Of a stretch of DNA of 12,958 nucleotides, positions 1-7,168 are shown piece by piece. The notes below the pieces were generated by a model. That model worked only from the letters and a program-made list of their open reading frames with translations, was not told where the DNA came from and searched no databases. The position numbers were made by a program, and so were the translations under genes. Source of the stretch: JAUZPB01 sp037140715 (GTDB lineage: Bacteria; Bacteroidota; Ignavibacteria; Ignavibacteriales; SURF-24); the NCBI GenBank assembly GCA_037140715.1, contig JBAXDX010000084.1, positions 1-12,958 on the forward strand. Direction: 5' to 3'. Numbering within the stretch: position 1 is the first letter of the stretch; each line of letters opens with the position of its first letter.

Positions 1-84
1 TGTGTTTTACACTCGGCATTGTGGGTTTTGCACAAGCCTCTGTGTGTTTTACACTTGGCATTATGGGTTTTACACAAGGCTGTA
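1..84. repeat. Four phased 21-bp repeats at window edge
   Basis: The core TGKGTTTTRCAC occurs four times, starting at 1, 22, 43 and 64, so the spacing is exactly 21 bp. Alternate copies are more alike, giving a 42-bp higher-order unit (1-42 and 43-84) with only a few mismatches. Each core is a weak dyad (GTGT...ACAC). Because 21 is a multiple of three, reading frames stay open across the array; frame 1 gives a heptad of the type (C/W)VLHxxL that stops at 100-102, and minus-strand frames are also open. I cannot tell a non-coding minisatellite from a protein tail or a binding-site array, and the array may continue to the left of the window. It lies about 65 bases downstream of the aroA stop codon. 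Confidence 0.8.
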
Positions 85-150
85 TGGAATATAAAAGGCT
101 GATTCCGGCTTTAGAAACAGGTTCTTATGTAACTGCTCAGGGAGTTATAG

Positions 151-1431
151 TTAACCGGAGATGCTTTCAAGCTGAGACAGGAAGCCGGGGTTGGAAATAC
201 CTATGCATTCAAAGTTATTTATTATGCCTCCTGTGTCTGACAGAGCGGATAATATACTAAAAGCCATGGCAATGCGGTGGTCATGGAAGCTTTCAAAAAC
301 AATACTGCTGTTTTTTATTTTGCCCGATACCTCGAAGCCGTCTTCGAATTCATCTACATCAAGTCCCAGAAGCCGGAAGTTATAACACATTGCCATAATA
401 CGGTCTGATTCCTTGAACCTTAGTTCTTTAGCGCCTTCAATTCTGAAATTACCGGTGGCAAATAATCCTGCAATAGCAAGTATCGGGATTTCATCGATTA
501 TATTAGGTATGATTTCTTCAGATATTTTTATATTATTAAGAGTGCTTTCACAGATCGAAATATCGCCATAGAGTTCGCCCATCCTCACCGACTGATTCAG
601 TATCTCAATCCTGCCCCCCATCTGCTTAAATATATTAATAATGCCGGTTCTTGAAGGATTAAGCCCGACATTTTTAATTAACAGACGGGCGTTATTTGCA
701 ATCAGGGCGAGAGCCATAAAAAATGCAGCGGTGGATATGTCAGAGGGAATGAGGTATTGCCCCGGTTTTGGATAATCCGCTTTTGACACATAAATATTTG
801 TATAATTTTCAGATTTCTCGACCTTTAGATTAAGCAGGTTTTCAGTATGATTTCTGGTCGGGGTAAATTCACTTACCACAGTTAGTGCGTTAAAGTGCAG
901 ACCGGCAATTAAAATTGCGCTTTTTACCTGTGCGCTTGCCACCTGGAGTTTATGCCTTATCGCGTGCATATTTTCCGAAGGGAGGATAGTAACCGGCAGA
1001 GTAAATTTATCAGGTTCCTTAAAAGCTACCCCCATCAGATTTAACGGCTCCATAACGCGCTTCATCGGGCGCTTTGAAAGAGAGTTATCGCCAGTAATGG
1101 TACTTTCAAAATTCTGTACTGACAAGAGTCCGAAGAGCAGTCTGGTAGTCGTGCCTGAGTTGCCCGCATCAAGCGGAGCGGATGGTTTGGTGAGTCCCTT
1201 AAATCCCCTGCCGGTTATATAAAGAAGATTGTTCTTTTGTTTAAATAAACAGCCCGACTGTTTAAGGCAATTTATGGTTGAAGCAACATCTTCAGCGCCG
1301 GAAAGATTTTCAATTATCGAAAGTCCATTAGCCATAGAGGAAAAAATGACTGATCTGTGAGAGATAGATTTATCTCCGGGAAGCATGAGTTCGCCATTAA
1401 CCGATTTTATCTTTTTAATTTGCCGTTGCAT
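151..1431 (-). CDS. aroA: 3-phosphoshikimate 1-carboxyvinyltransferase (EPSP synthase)
   Basis: It transfers the enolpyruvyl group of PEP to shikimate 3-phosphate, the sixth step of the shikimate pathway, in the cytoplasm. The 426 residues are the usual full length. Visible motifs are LPGDKSISHR (17-26, with Lys21), DAGNSGTTTR (88-97), SKRPMKR (119-125), SAQVK (166-170), TRNHTE (192-197), the catalytic region IIDEIP with Asp313, KESDR with Glu341 (340-344) and DHRIAMAF (384-391). GDKS, SAQVK, RNHTE and NPSR (258-261) match the class II EPSPS signatures (the last usually NPTR), and the sequence is closer in style to the Bacillus enzyme than to E. coli AroA. The Gly in the GNSG loop is kept, so glyphosate tolerance cannot be assumed. 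The ATG overlaps the trmH stop codon by one base (TAATG), which suggests translational coupling. It is the last gene of the minus-strand run. Confidence 0.96.
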   Translation of the reverse strand: MQRQIKKIKSVNGELMLPGDKSISHRSVIFSSMANGLSIIENLSGAEDVASTINCLKQSGCLFKQKNNLLYITGRGFKGLTKPSAPLDAGNSGTTTRLLFGLLSVQNFESTITGDNSLSKRPMKRVMEPLNLMGVAFKEPDKFTLPVTILPSENMHAIRHKLQVASAQVKSAILIAGLHFNALTVVSEFTPTRNHTENLLNLKVEKSENYTNIYVSKADYPKPGQYLIPSDISTAAFFMALALIANNARLLIKNVGLNPSRTGIINIFKQMGGRIEILNQSVRMGELYGDISICESTLNNIKISEEIIPNIIDEIPILAIAGLFATGNFRIEGAKELRFKESDRIMAMCYNFRLLGLDVDEFEDGFEVSGKIKNSSIVFESFHDHRIAMAFSILSALSDTGGIINNFECIGISNPGFLSQLESISG

Positions 1432-2021
1432 TATTTACTGCACCATTCATCTATTATGAGTTCTATTTTGTTTTCTTCCAATTCGCTTTGCCGGTACATG
1501 CCTTTGAGTGTCCGTTGTCTTTGAGCTTCATAAACTATAACTGCCGTAGCTACGGAGACATTTAGACTCTGTACCATGCCGTGCATCGGGATAATAAATA
1601 CTCCGTCTGCAAGTTCCGATGATTCACTTGCAGCGCCACGGTGTTCGTTGCCCATTACAATTGCTATTTTTTCGGTAAAATCTATATCGTAAAGGTTCAT
1701 GGAGTGACTGGTCAATGCTCCTGCATATATTTTAAAGCCTTCCCTGCGCAGCGAATCGTAACATTCCTTAATGCTTGTAAACTTCTCCTTATCAACCCAT
1801 TTATTGGCAGAAGCTGAAGATGCTCTGCTGAGTTTCGGGAACTTCTCACTGGTATAAATCAGCGATACTTTTGGAATGCCCGCGGCATCACAGGTTCTTA
1901 ATATCGCACTTACGTTATGTTTGTCATGAATGTTTTCAAGTACAATTCTTAATGAGAACTGTCTTGCTCTGACCGCTTTTGAAATTTTATTAATTCTGAT
2001 TTCTGTTCTGGATGTTCTCAC
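1431..2021 (-). CDS. trmH: TrmH-type tRNA/rRNA 2'-O-methyltransferase (SpoU family)
   Basis: This is a SpoU/TrmH (SPOUT) enzyme that moves a methyl group from SAM to a ribose 2'-OH, most likely Gm18 in the tRNA D-loop. The three knot motifs are present: motif 1 NVSAILRTCDA (36-46, with catalytic-type Arg42), motif 2 VMGNEHRG (122-129) and motif 3 IPMHGMVQSLNVSVATA (144-160), followed by YEAQRQR. Motif 3 is very close to E. coli TrmH. At 196 residues it is shorter than E. coli TrmH (229) and lacks most of the C-terminal tail, so the exact target RNA is uncertain. The start is GTG at 2019-2021, 8 bases after the stop of the upstream small gene, with no clear Shine-Dalgarno sequence. The N-terminus lines up with the family, and no upstream start is possible without overlapping the neighbour. 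Confidence 0.9.
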   Translation of the reverse strand: MRTSRTEIRINKISKAVRARQFSLRIVLENIHDKHNVSAILRTCDAAGIPKVSLIYTSEKFPKLSRASSASANKWVDKEKFTSIKECYDSLRREGFKIYAGALTSHSMNLYDIDFTEKIAIVMGNEHRGAASESSELADGVFIIPMHGMVQSLNVSVATAVIVYEAQRQRTLKGMYRQSELEENKIELIIDEWCSK

Positions 2022-2029
2022 TAATCTGA

Positions 2030-2254
2030 CTACGGTTTATGAAAAACTATTTTGTATATTATTTTATTTCCGGACTTTCTTGCCATGTCCATAACAAAAT
2101 CAGAATGTCCGAGTTTCAGATAATAAGTTACAAGATCAAGTGCCCTGTCGATTACTTCAGCTTCTTCATGTGCCCAGCATTCACAGCCTTTAATAGTAGG
2201 GACTTCGGCGGTAAAACCATCGTCTGTCTTAATAACAATCAGGGAAAGTACCAA
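2030..2254 (-). CDS. Orphan HicB-like small protein
   Basis: This 74-residue protein has the beta-beta-beta-alpha pattern of the HicB partial RNase H fold: a first strand LSLIVIK (3-9), then DDGFTAEVPTIKGCECWAHEEAEVIDRA with the typical E-V-P-x-x-x-G-C motif, then a helix to about residue 48. There is no DNA-binding tail, and no HicA-like toxin (small, basic, with a catalytic His) is found on either side. It is therefore better called HicB-like than antitoxin. The only start that fits is TTG at 2252-2254, directly after and in the same frame as the deoC TAA stop, with 0 bases between them. This points to translation coupled to deoC. The gene ends 8 bases before trmH. Its function is unknown; the tight operon position among housekeeping genes argues against a mobile toxin-antitoxin cassette. 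Confidence 0.72.
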   Translation of the reverse strand: MVLSLIVIKTDDGFTAEVPTIKGCECWAHEEAEVIDRALDLVTYYLKLGHSDFVMDMARKSGNKIIYKIVFHKP

Positions 2255-3028
2255 TTAACAACCCTCTTTCTTTGAAGTTCTGCCAGTAATAATTTTGACA
2301 CCTGCGCTAGTGCCAATGCGGTTAGCTCCGTATGTAATCATTTTCACAGCATTTTCAAAAGTATAAATTCCACCGGAAGCTTTAACCCCTACATCGGGGC
2401 CGACTGTGTTGCGCATAAGAGAAACATCATCGATTGTAGCACCGCCGTTGCTGAAGCCTGTCGATGTTTTGACAAAATCGGCTTTGGCTGCTTTACAAAT
2501 AAGACAGCCTTTAACCTTTTCTTCATCTGTAAGGAGAGAAGTTTCAAGTATTACCTTGCAGATGGCATTATATTTCTTTACAGTAAGGACTACCTTATTT
2601 ATATCATTAAATACATAACTGAAGTTACCCTGTTTTAGCCGTCCTGTGTGCATAACCATATCGATTTCCTGCGCACCATTCTGCAGTGCCTGTCCGGCTT
2701 CAAAGCATTTCGATTCTGTAGTTGTAGCACCTAAAGGGAAACTGACGACAGTACAGACTTTAACTACAGTTTTGTTAAGAAGTTCATGGCACAATGAAAC
2801 ATAACACGGGTTAACGCATACGGAAGCAAAAGAATATTGTAAAGCTTCTGCGCAGAGGTTTCTGATTTCGTCTTCTGTAGCTTCCGGTTTAAGAAGAGTG
2901 TGGTCAATCATTCTGGCAAGTGTACTGACGGAGATATCTCCGCTGATACCGATACCCGCTGAAGTATGTTCAGCTTCCTGCTTAATTATATTATTAACCG
3001 TTGAGTATCTGCCGGCTGATGTATCCAT
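2255..3028 (-). CDS. deoC: Deoxyribose-phosphate aldolase
   Basis: It splits 2-deoxy-D-ribose 5-phosphate into glyceraldehyde 3-phosphate and acetaldehyde, in deoxynucleoside salvage. The class I aldolase TIM barrel runs from about residue 35 (LARMIDHTLLKPEA) to the end. The Schiff-base lysine is Lys187 in DFVKTSTGF, the second lysine of the relay is Lys216 in GVKASGG, and the acidic residue is Asp123 in EIDMVM. The C-terminal phosphate-binding NRIGTSAG is also present. At 257 residues it is longer than the usual ~220, owing to about 34 extra N-terminal residues of no recognisable type; the true start could be further in. The ATG at 3026-3028 has no obvious Shine-Dalgarno sequence. It follows folD by 102 bases and runs directly into the HicB-like gene. 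Confidence 0.95.
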   Translation of the reverse strand: MDTSAGRYSTVNNIIKQEAEHTSAGIGISGDISVSTLARMIDHTLLKPEATEDEIRNLCAEALQYSFASVCVNPCYVSLCHELLNKTVVKVCTVVSFPLGATTTESKCFEAGQALQNGAQEIDMVMHTGRLKQGNFSYVFNDINKVVLTVKKYNAICKVILETSLLTDEEKVKGCLICKAAKADFVKTSTGFSNGGATIDDVSLMRNTVGPDVGVKASGGIYTFENAVKMITYGANRIGTSAGVKIITGRTSKKEGC

Positions 3029-3130
3029 TGTTTTACCAGTAATATTTAGAAAATTATTATTCTTTCATAATCATACTTCTGCTTACAGCCTGATAAGATT
3101 ATGAATATGAGTATGACTACAAGGAATATG

Positions 3131-4021
3131 TTATATTCTCCGTGTTTTAAGTGATTTAATATAAGCCAATAAAGTATTCTGTAAGAGCATTGCTATAGTC
3201 ATAGGGCCGACACCGCCCGGCACAGAAGTAATAAATGATGCTTTTTTAGAGACATTCTCAAAGTCAACATCTCCTACCATTTTGTAACCCTTAGGCAAAG
3301 AAGCATCGGGAACCCTGTTAATGCCAACATCGATTACAACCACGCCTTCTTTGACCATATCGGCTTTAATAAAATCAGCCACGCCAACTGCAACAATCAA
3401 AATGTCAGCCTGAAGAGTAAATTTTGAAATATCTTTAGCGGCTGAATGGCAGACAGTTACAATTGAATTAGCAAAAGCTTTCTTTTGAAGCATTATATTG
3501 GCAATCGGCTTTCCGACTATATTGCTTCTGCCGACCACTACCACGTGTTTGCCGTTTGTTTCAATGCGATATCTTTTCAAAAGCTCCTGAATCCCCGCCG
3601 GAGTACACGGGTGGAATGTATCTTTACCGATAACAAGACCGCCTACATTGACCGGATGAAACCCATCAACGTCTTTCAGAGGTGAAATTGCGTCAATAAC
3701 TTTATTTTCACTAATATGAATTGGCAGGGGCAGCTGAACGAGTATGCCGTGGAAGTCTTCGTCCTGATTATACTTCTCAATAAGGTTTAATAACTCTGCT
3801 TCTGAAATATCAGCACTCAGATTTTCAATTTTAGAGTGCATACCGGTTTCCTGACATGCCCTGCTCTTGCTGTTAACATAAGATTGGGAAGCCAGGCTTC
3901 CTCCTACCAAAATAGCAACAAGTCCCGGGACTTGTCTTCCACATGATTTCAGATTAGCAACCTTCCACTTAAGCTCATCTTTTATCTTGGTAGCTATTTC
4001 TTTACCGTCAATAATAATCAT
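3131..4021 (-). CDS. folD: Bifunctional methylenetetrahydrofolate dehydrogenase / methenyltetrahydrofolate cyclohydrolase
   Basis: It interconverts 5,10-methylene-, 5,10-methenyl- and 10-formyl-tetrahydrofolate using NADP, supplying one-carbon units for purines and formyl-Met. The 296 residues match the family length. The catalytic Tyr-x3-Lys is Tyr48/Lys52 in SYVNSK. Other hallmarks are ILVQLPLP, the KDVDGFHPVN substrate loop, HPCTPAGI, the dinucleotide-binding VVVGRSNIVGKP, and the C-terminal PGGVGPMTIAMLL. All residues expected for both activities appear to be present. The ATG at 4019-4021 is preceded by AGGA (4029-4032 on the plus strand) at a 7-base distance. It lies 93 bases after the ymdB stop codon, with a possible promoter of its own at 4061-4068. 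Confidence 0.97.
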   Translation of the reverse strand: MIIIDGKEIATKIKDELKWKVANLKSCGRQVPGLVAILVGGSLASQSYVNSKSRACQETGMHSKIENLSADISEAELLNLIEKYNQDEDFHGILVQLPLPIHISENKVIDAISPLKDVDGFHPVNVGGLVIGKDTFHPCTPAGIQELLKRYRIETNGKHVVVVGRSNIVGKPIANIMLQKKAFANSIVTVCHSAAKDISKFTLQADILIVAVGVADFIKADMVKEGVVVIDVGINRVPDASLPKGYKMVGDVDFENVSKKASFITSVPGGVGPMTIAMLLQNTLLAYIKSLKTRRI

Positions 4022-4060
4022 AGTAATGTCCTATTGTTTAGTTTTTTATAAATATGTTTA

Positions 4061-4068
4061 CAAAAATA
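4061..4068 (-). promoter_or_regulatory. Possible -7 element upstream of folD
   Basis: On the minus strand this reads TATTTTTG, an exact match to TAnnTTTG, the sigma-A -7 box described in Bacteroidota. It lies about 40 bases before the folD ATG. No clear TTG -33 box is seen at the expected 19-21 base spacing, so this may be chance in AT-rich DNA. Confidence 0.28.
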
Positions 4069-4114
4069 GTAAGATTCAGTTTTAATATCATTAAATTTAG
4101 AAAAATGTATGGTA

Positions 4115-4918
4115 TCAGGTTTTCCGGTGCATAAATTCGGGCATAAATATTCTTTCTATTTCAATCGTACAGCCTGTTTCCGTATCGACTTTTATACACA
4201 TACCGCATAAATGGACATCATTTTCAGCGGTTTGGTACTTTTGCGGAGTCTGGTAAATGAATCTGTTAATAGCGGCATCGGTTTTCATTCCTATAATAGA
4301 GTCATACGGTCCGGTCATACCAACATCTGTTATATAACCGGTACCTTTGGGTAAAATTCGTTCATCCGCAGTCTGCACATGAGTATGAGTGCCGACAAGA
4401 GCGCTTATTTTGCCATCGAGATATGAAGCTAAGGCTATTTTTTCAGCAGTAGCTTCGGCGTGAAAGTCAATAATAATTACTTTTGTCTCCTGTTTAATTC
4501 TGTCCAGCACCCATTCGGCAGAACGAAAGGGGCAGTCGATAGTTGCCATAAACGCACGCCCCTGAAGATTAAGCACTCCGACTTTTCCTTTTTTGCTTTG
4601 TGCAATATAATAACCTCTGCCGAAAGCACCTTTAGGGTAATTTTGCGGACGAATATACCTTTCCTCGGTCTTCAGGTAGTCTTGTGACTGATGTTTATCC
4701 CATGTATGATTGCCGCCGGTAATTACGTTTACACCGAGGTCAAAAAGCAGATGGCCTTCCTTATCAGTGCAGCCCTTGCCATCGGCTGCGTTTTCGCCAT
4801 TGACAATGATAAAATCCGCGTTATACTTTTTCTGAAGTCCCGGTAGCCATGTTCTTACCATGTCCATGCCTGGCTTACCAATTATATCGCCTATAAAAAG
4901 AACATTGATAACAGCCAT
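4115..4918 (-). CDS. ymdB: YmdB-type metallophosphoesterase (TIGR00282 family)
   Basis: This is a calcineurin-like dimetal phosphoesterase of the YmdB family, whose Bacillus member cleaves 2',3'-cyclic nucleotides and affects biofilm and motility gene expression. The metal ligands are all visible: Asp11 (GDIIG), Glu42 and Asn43 (NGEN), Asn70 and His71 (GGNHTWD), His153 (DFHAEAT), and His178 and His180 (GTHTHVQT). Glu42 aligns with the Glu required for catalysis in B. subtilis YmdB. Length (267) and the conserved tail region fit the family, and there is no signal peptide. The ATG at 4916-4918 follows AAGGA with a 3-base spacer, which is short. It is the first gene of the minus-strand run ymdB-folD-deoC-hicB-like-trmH-aroA. 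Its role in this lineage is unknown; the neighbours are metabolic, not sporulation or biofilm genes. Confidence 0.93.
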   Translation of the reverse strand: MAVINVLFIGDIIGKPGMDMVRTWLPGLQKKYNADFIIVNGENAADGKGCTDKEGHLLFDLGVNVITGGNHTWDKHQSQDYLKTEERYIRPQNYPKGAFGRGYYIAQSKKGKVGVLNLQGRAFMATIDCPFRSAEWVLDRIKQETKVIIIDFHAEATAEKIALASYLDGKISALVGTHTHVQTADERILPKGTGYITDVGMTGPYDSIIGMKTDAAINRFIYQTPQKYQTAENDVHLCGMCIKVDTETGCTIEIERIFMPEFMHRKT

Positions 4919-5220
4919 AAATCCTTAAACAATTAAATATCGCGTGAATGCGTGATATAATATTACATTCCATGTGGCAGCGCGTTCACGTGCCTGTACT
5001 GATTAATTTTGTTTATATAAACTAATGTGTTAAAATAAAGTTTATTAATTTATAATCAAACTTATTTTTAAAAGAGTTTTTTAATTCGGGAATAAATTAA
5101 CATGTGGCAAAACTTCAGGGCATTAGTACATTCGGGATAAAAAACATTCCGGTAAACAGGGGATTCGGTCAGCGAAAGAATAAATTTTCCTGAAGTAAAT
5201 CAGCTAAATTAGATTTATAT
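4919..5220. other. Divergent intergenic region between ymdB and the nuclease
   Basis: This 302-base gap is AT-rich and holds no supportable gene. It must contain promoters for both directions. Things seen in it are an inverted repeat close to ymdB (4943-4990), a nine-base word CATGTGGCA at 4971-4979 and again at 5101-5109, a minus-strand TAAGTTTG (-7 type) at 5057-5064 about 140 bases before ymdB, and a plus-strand TATATTTG at 5216-5223. No riboswitch fold is recognised. Confidence 0.6.
4943..4990. repeat. Imperfect inverted repeat upstream of ymdB
   Basis: CGTGAATGCG (4943-4952) faces CGCGTTCACG (4981-4990), with nine of ten bases pairing and 28 bases between. The left arm also contains a direct repeat of GCGTGA with an 8-base period (4942 and 4950), and the right arm runs into the palindrome CACGTG (4987-4992). 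These arms are more GC-rich than the surrounding DNA and lie 25-72 bases before the ymdB start, where an operator would be expected. No known regulator is assigned. Confidence 0.4.
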
Positions 5221-5223
5221 TTG
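5216..5223 (+). promoter_or_regulatory. Possible -7 element for the nuclease gene
   Basis: TATATTTG is an exact TAnnTTTG match. If it is used, transcription would begin near 5230, downstream of the TTG at 5221, which favours the ATG at 5257 as the start of translation. The -33 region is weak. Confidence 0.35.
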
Positions 5224-5256
5224 GGAACAATAACCGGCTTATTACAAGATATACAA

Positions 5257-6975
5257 ATGACACAGGAAAACTTATCCAAAATTCTGACAGACGAAGCTGA
5301 GTTCTGCGTTGTCGATGTCGAAACAACCGGCATGAGTGCGGTAAACTGCCGTATTATTGAAATTGGTATAGTCAGAGTAAGAAAACTTAAGATTACAGAA
5401 ACTTACCGTTCGTTTATTAATCCGGGGACAGAGGTCCCCTATTTTATTTCACAACTTACCGGCATATCAAACTCCGATGTCCGGGTAGCTCCTTTCTTTG
5501 ATGAGATATCTGATATCATTGAAGAGTTTATTGGCAATGATATTATTGTCGGGCATAATGTTCAGTTTGATAATTCTTTCCTAAAGAAAGCTTTTGAAAG
5601 CTGTGGCAAGAATAAAAATGAGAATACCACGCTCTGCACCTGCAAACTTGCAAGAAAAATTTACCCTGAACTGCCGAGTAAATCACTTGGTAAGGTTGTA
5701 AAGCATCTTAAAATACGCCATGAGAACGTTCATCGTGCTTTAGGCGATGCTACAGTAACGGCTAAAATCCTTATTAAGATGATAAAGGAACTAAAGGCAA
5801 AGCATAATATTCAAACATTGCCGGAACTACTTAACTATCAGTATTTCCAGGTTACAAAAGCTTCTGATTCAAAGATATTAAAGAAAAAGCTTATAGGCGA
5901 TCTGGCAAAACTTCCCGATCATCCGGGTGTATATTTGTTTAAGGATGCAAAGGATAAGGTAATTTATGTAGGGAAAGCCAAGTCCCTGAAGAACCGTGTT
6001 AAGAATTATTTTTCCCCGACTGCGCCCTCCAAATGTAAAAAGATTATCACTCAGGCGGCCCGTCTTGGTTTTGAACTGACTAACTCTGAACTTACTGCAC
6101 TTATTGCAGAATCGGAACTGATTAAAATTCATAATCCGAAATTTAATATTCAGTTAAAGAAATTTGGCAGTAATTATTTTATCAAAGTTCTTCGTGATAA
6201 ACCTTTTGGCTCAACTGAGGTTGCGCGTAAGTTTGATTTTGACGGCAATGATTACTTCGGGCCATATACTAACATTGATACGGTAATCCGTCTGCAAAAA
6301 GTAATTGAGAAAACTTTCCGTTTGCGGGAGTGTAAAGAGAAAGAATTTGCGCAGCATAAAGGATGTTACCTTGCTCATATTGAGCGCTGCCTAGCTCCCT
6401 GTGTCAGTGAGTCTGTTTCCGATGAATATAATCATGAATTGCTAAGTGTTTATGAATTTCTGTCAGGCAAGAGTCAGTCTGCTGTTAACCGTCTGATAGA
6501 AAGGATGAAAGATTACAGTAGTCAGCACAGATATGAAGAAGCCACAGAGGTTCGTGATATTATTAATGTTGTACTTGGACAAATACATAAAACATCTATT
6601 CTTGCTGAACCGGTAAATTCCTCAAATGTACTTATTGAAGTTAAGACAACCGGTGTCAAGGATTTTATTCTTATGGTTTCCGGCAAAATACATATTAAAG
6701 ATTATATAATTAAGGAAATGGATTACTTTGATGTGGCAATAGAGGATTATTTTGGGGGAGTTGTTTCCATTCAGGAAGAAGTGAATAAAAAAGATTTGGA
6801 AAAGATTAAAATAACCTTGAACTGGCTTATCCGACACCGAAGTTCGGTCAGGGTATTTTACCTTAAAGAGTTTTCTTCCCAACAGGAATTGTACAGACAT
6901 ATTTCGTATGGCAATTCAAAAAAGACACGCAAGCCGGCGCTTATATCTGATATTCATAATTTAATTGAAGAATAA
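5257..6975 (+). CDS. DEDDh exonuclease fused to UvrC-like GIY-YIG nuclease
   Basis: This 572-residue protein fuses two nucleases. Residues 1 to about 180 form a DnaQ/PolC-type 3'-5' exonuclease with the DEDDh set Asp20 and Glu22 (VDVETTG), Asp105 (HNVQFDNSF), His159 and Asp164 (HRALGDA). Residues about 217-310 form a UvrC-type GIY-YIG domain: GVYLF (224-228), YVGKAKSLKNRV (237-248, with Arg247) and catalytic-type Glu285. Then come four cysteines at 359, 370, 378 and 382, spaced almost as in UvrC, and a UVR-like stretch (about 420-438). The UvrC RNase H and helix-hairpin-helix parts are missing, so the gene is Cho-like rather than uvrC. The last 120 residues match nothing I recognise. Exonuclease-UvrC_N fusions are known in other bacteria. 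I chose the ATG because a -7 box overlaps the longer option, TTG at 5221 (+12 residues); neither has a clear ribosome binding site. A repair role is inferred. Confidence 0.88.
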   Translation: MTQENLSKILTDEAEFCVVDVETTGMSAVNCRIIEIGIVRVRKLKITETYRSFINPGTEVPYFISQLTGISNSDVRVAPFFDEISDIIEEFIGNDIIVGHNVQFDNSFLKKAFESCGKNKNENTTLCTCKLARKIYPELPSKSLGKVVKHLKIRHENVHRALGDATVTAKILIKMIKELKAKHNIQTLPELLNYQYFQVTKASDSKILKKKLIGDLAKLPDHPGVYLFKDAKDKVIYVGKAKSLKNRVKNYFSPTAPSKCKKIITQAARLGFELTNSELTALIAESELIKIHNPKFNIQLKKFGSNYFIKVLRDKPFGSTEVARKFDFDGNDYFGPYTNIDTVIRLQKVIEKTFRLRECKEKEFAQHKGCYLAHIERCLAPCVSESVSDEYNHELLSVYEFLSGKSQSAVNRLIERMKDYSSQHRYEEATEVRDIINVVLGQIHKTSILAEPVNSSNVLIEVKTTGVKDFILMVSGKIHIKDYIIKEMDYFDVAIEDYFGGVVSIQEEVNKKDLEKIKITLNWLIRHRSSVRVFYLKEFSSQQELYRHISYGNSKKTRKPALISDIHNLIEE

Positions 6976-7168
6976 AATCAGTTTTATATGCGGGATGGCT
7001 GACAGACAGATATTCCTGTTAAGTTTGGTTATCATTCCTTAAGCGGAGATGATTTTGATTTAATCCATGATAGTTGCGGGCAGTTATTTCAACCTGAATA
7101 CCCATTACAAGCACAATGGCAGGCGCGAAAGAGAATAAACTCAATTCGCGCCGAAGATGTAAGATATT
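6976..7168 (+). other. Convergent gap with a start-less open frame
   Basis: This is the gap between the nuclease (+) and murA (-). In the same frame as the nuclease, after its TAA and a second stop at 7000-7002, the reading frame stays open for 71 codons (7003-7215, stop at 7216-7218). It has no ATG, GTG or TTG near its beginning and runs into the 3' end of murA on the other strand. It may be the decayed end of a gene or chance. A hairpin lies at 7122-7152. Confidence 0.2.
7122..7152. terminator. GC-rich hairpin between convergent genes
   Basis: GGCGCGAA (7122-7129) pairs perfectly with TTCGCGCC (7145-7152); an inner GAG/CTC pair shortens the 15-base loop. It is 17 bases past the murA stop codon and about 150 bases past the nuclease stop, where a shared terminator is expected. 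There is no proper T-run on either side (GAAGATGT on the plus strand, TGCCATTG on the minus strand), so it is not a classical intrinsic terminator. It may block 3' exonucleases or act with another factor. Confidence 0.45.

Noticed and set aside
1..84. CRISPR array
   Set aside because: The spacing is too short and regular, and the intervals between cores are themselves repeated rather than unique spacers.
21..260. 79-codon plus-strand frame across the left repeats
   Set aside because: It is antisense to the aroA end and stays open mainly because the repeat period is a multiple of three.
2030..3028. HicAB toxin-antitoxin module
   Set aside because: No HicA-like frame exists on either side; the neighbours are deoC and trmH.
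3064..3105. 9-bp inverted repeat TTCATAATC / GATTATGAA between folD and deoC
   Set aside because: The loop is 24 bases, the arms are AT-rich and other pairings compete, so it is weak as a terminator or regulatory hairpin; nothing else supports it.
5257..6975. Calling the nuclease uvrC
   Set aside because: It has only the N-terminal UvrC parts; the second nuclease domain and the helix-hairpin-helix region are missing, and an exonuclease is fused in front.
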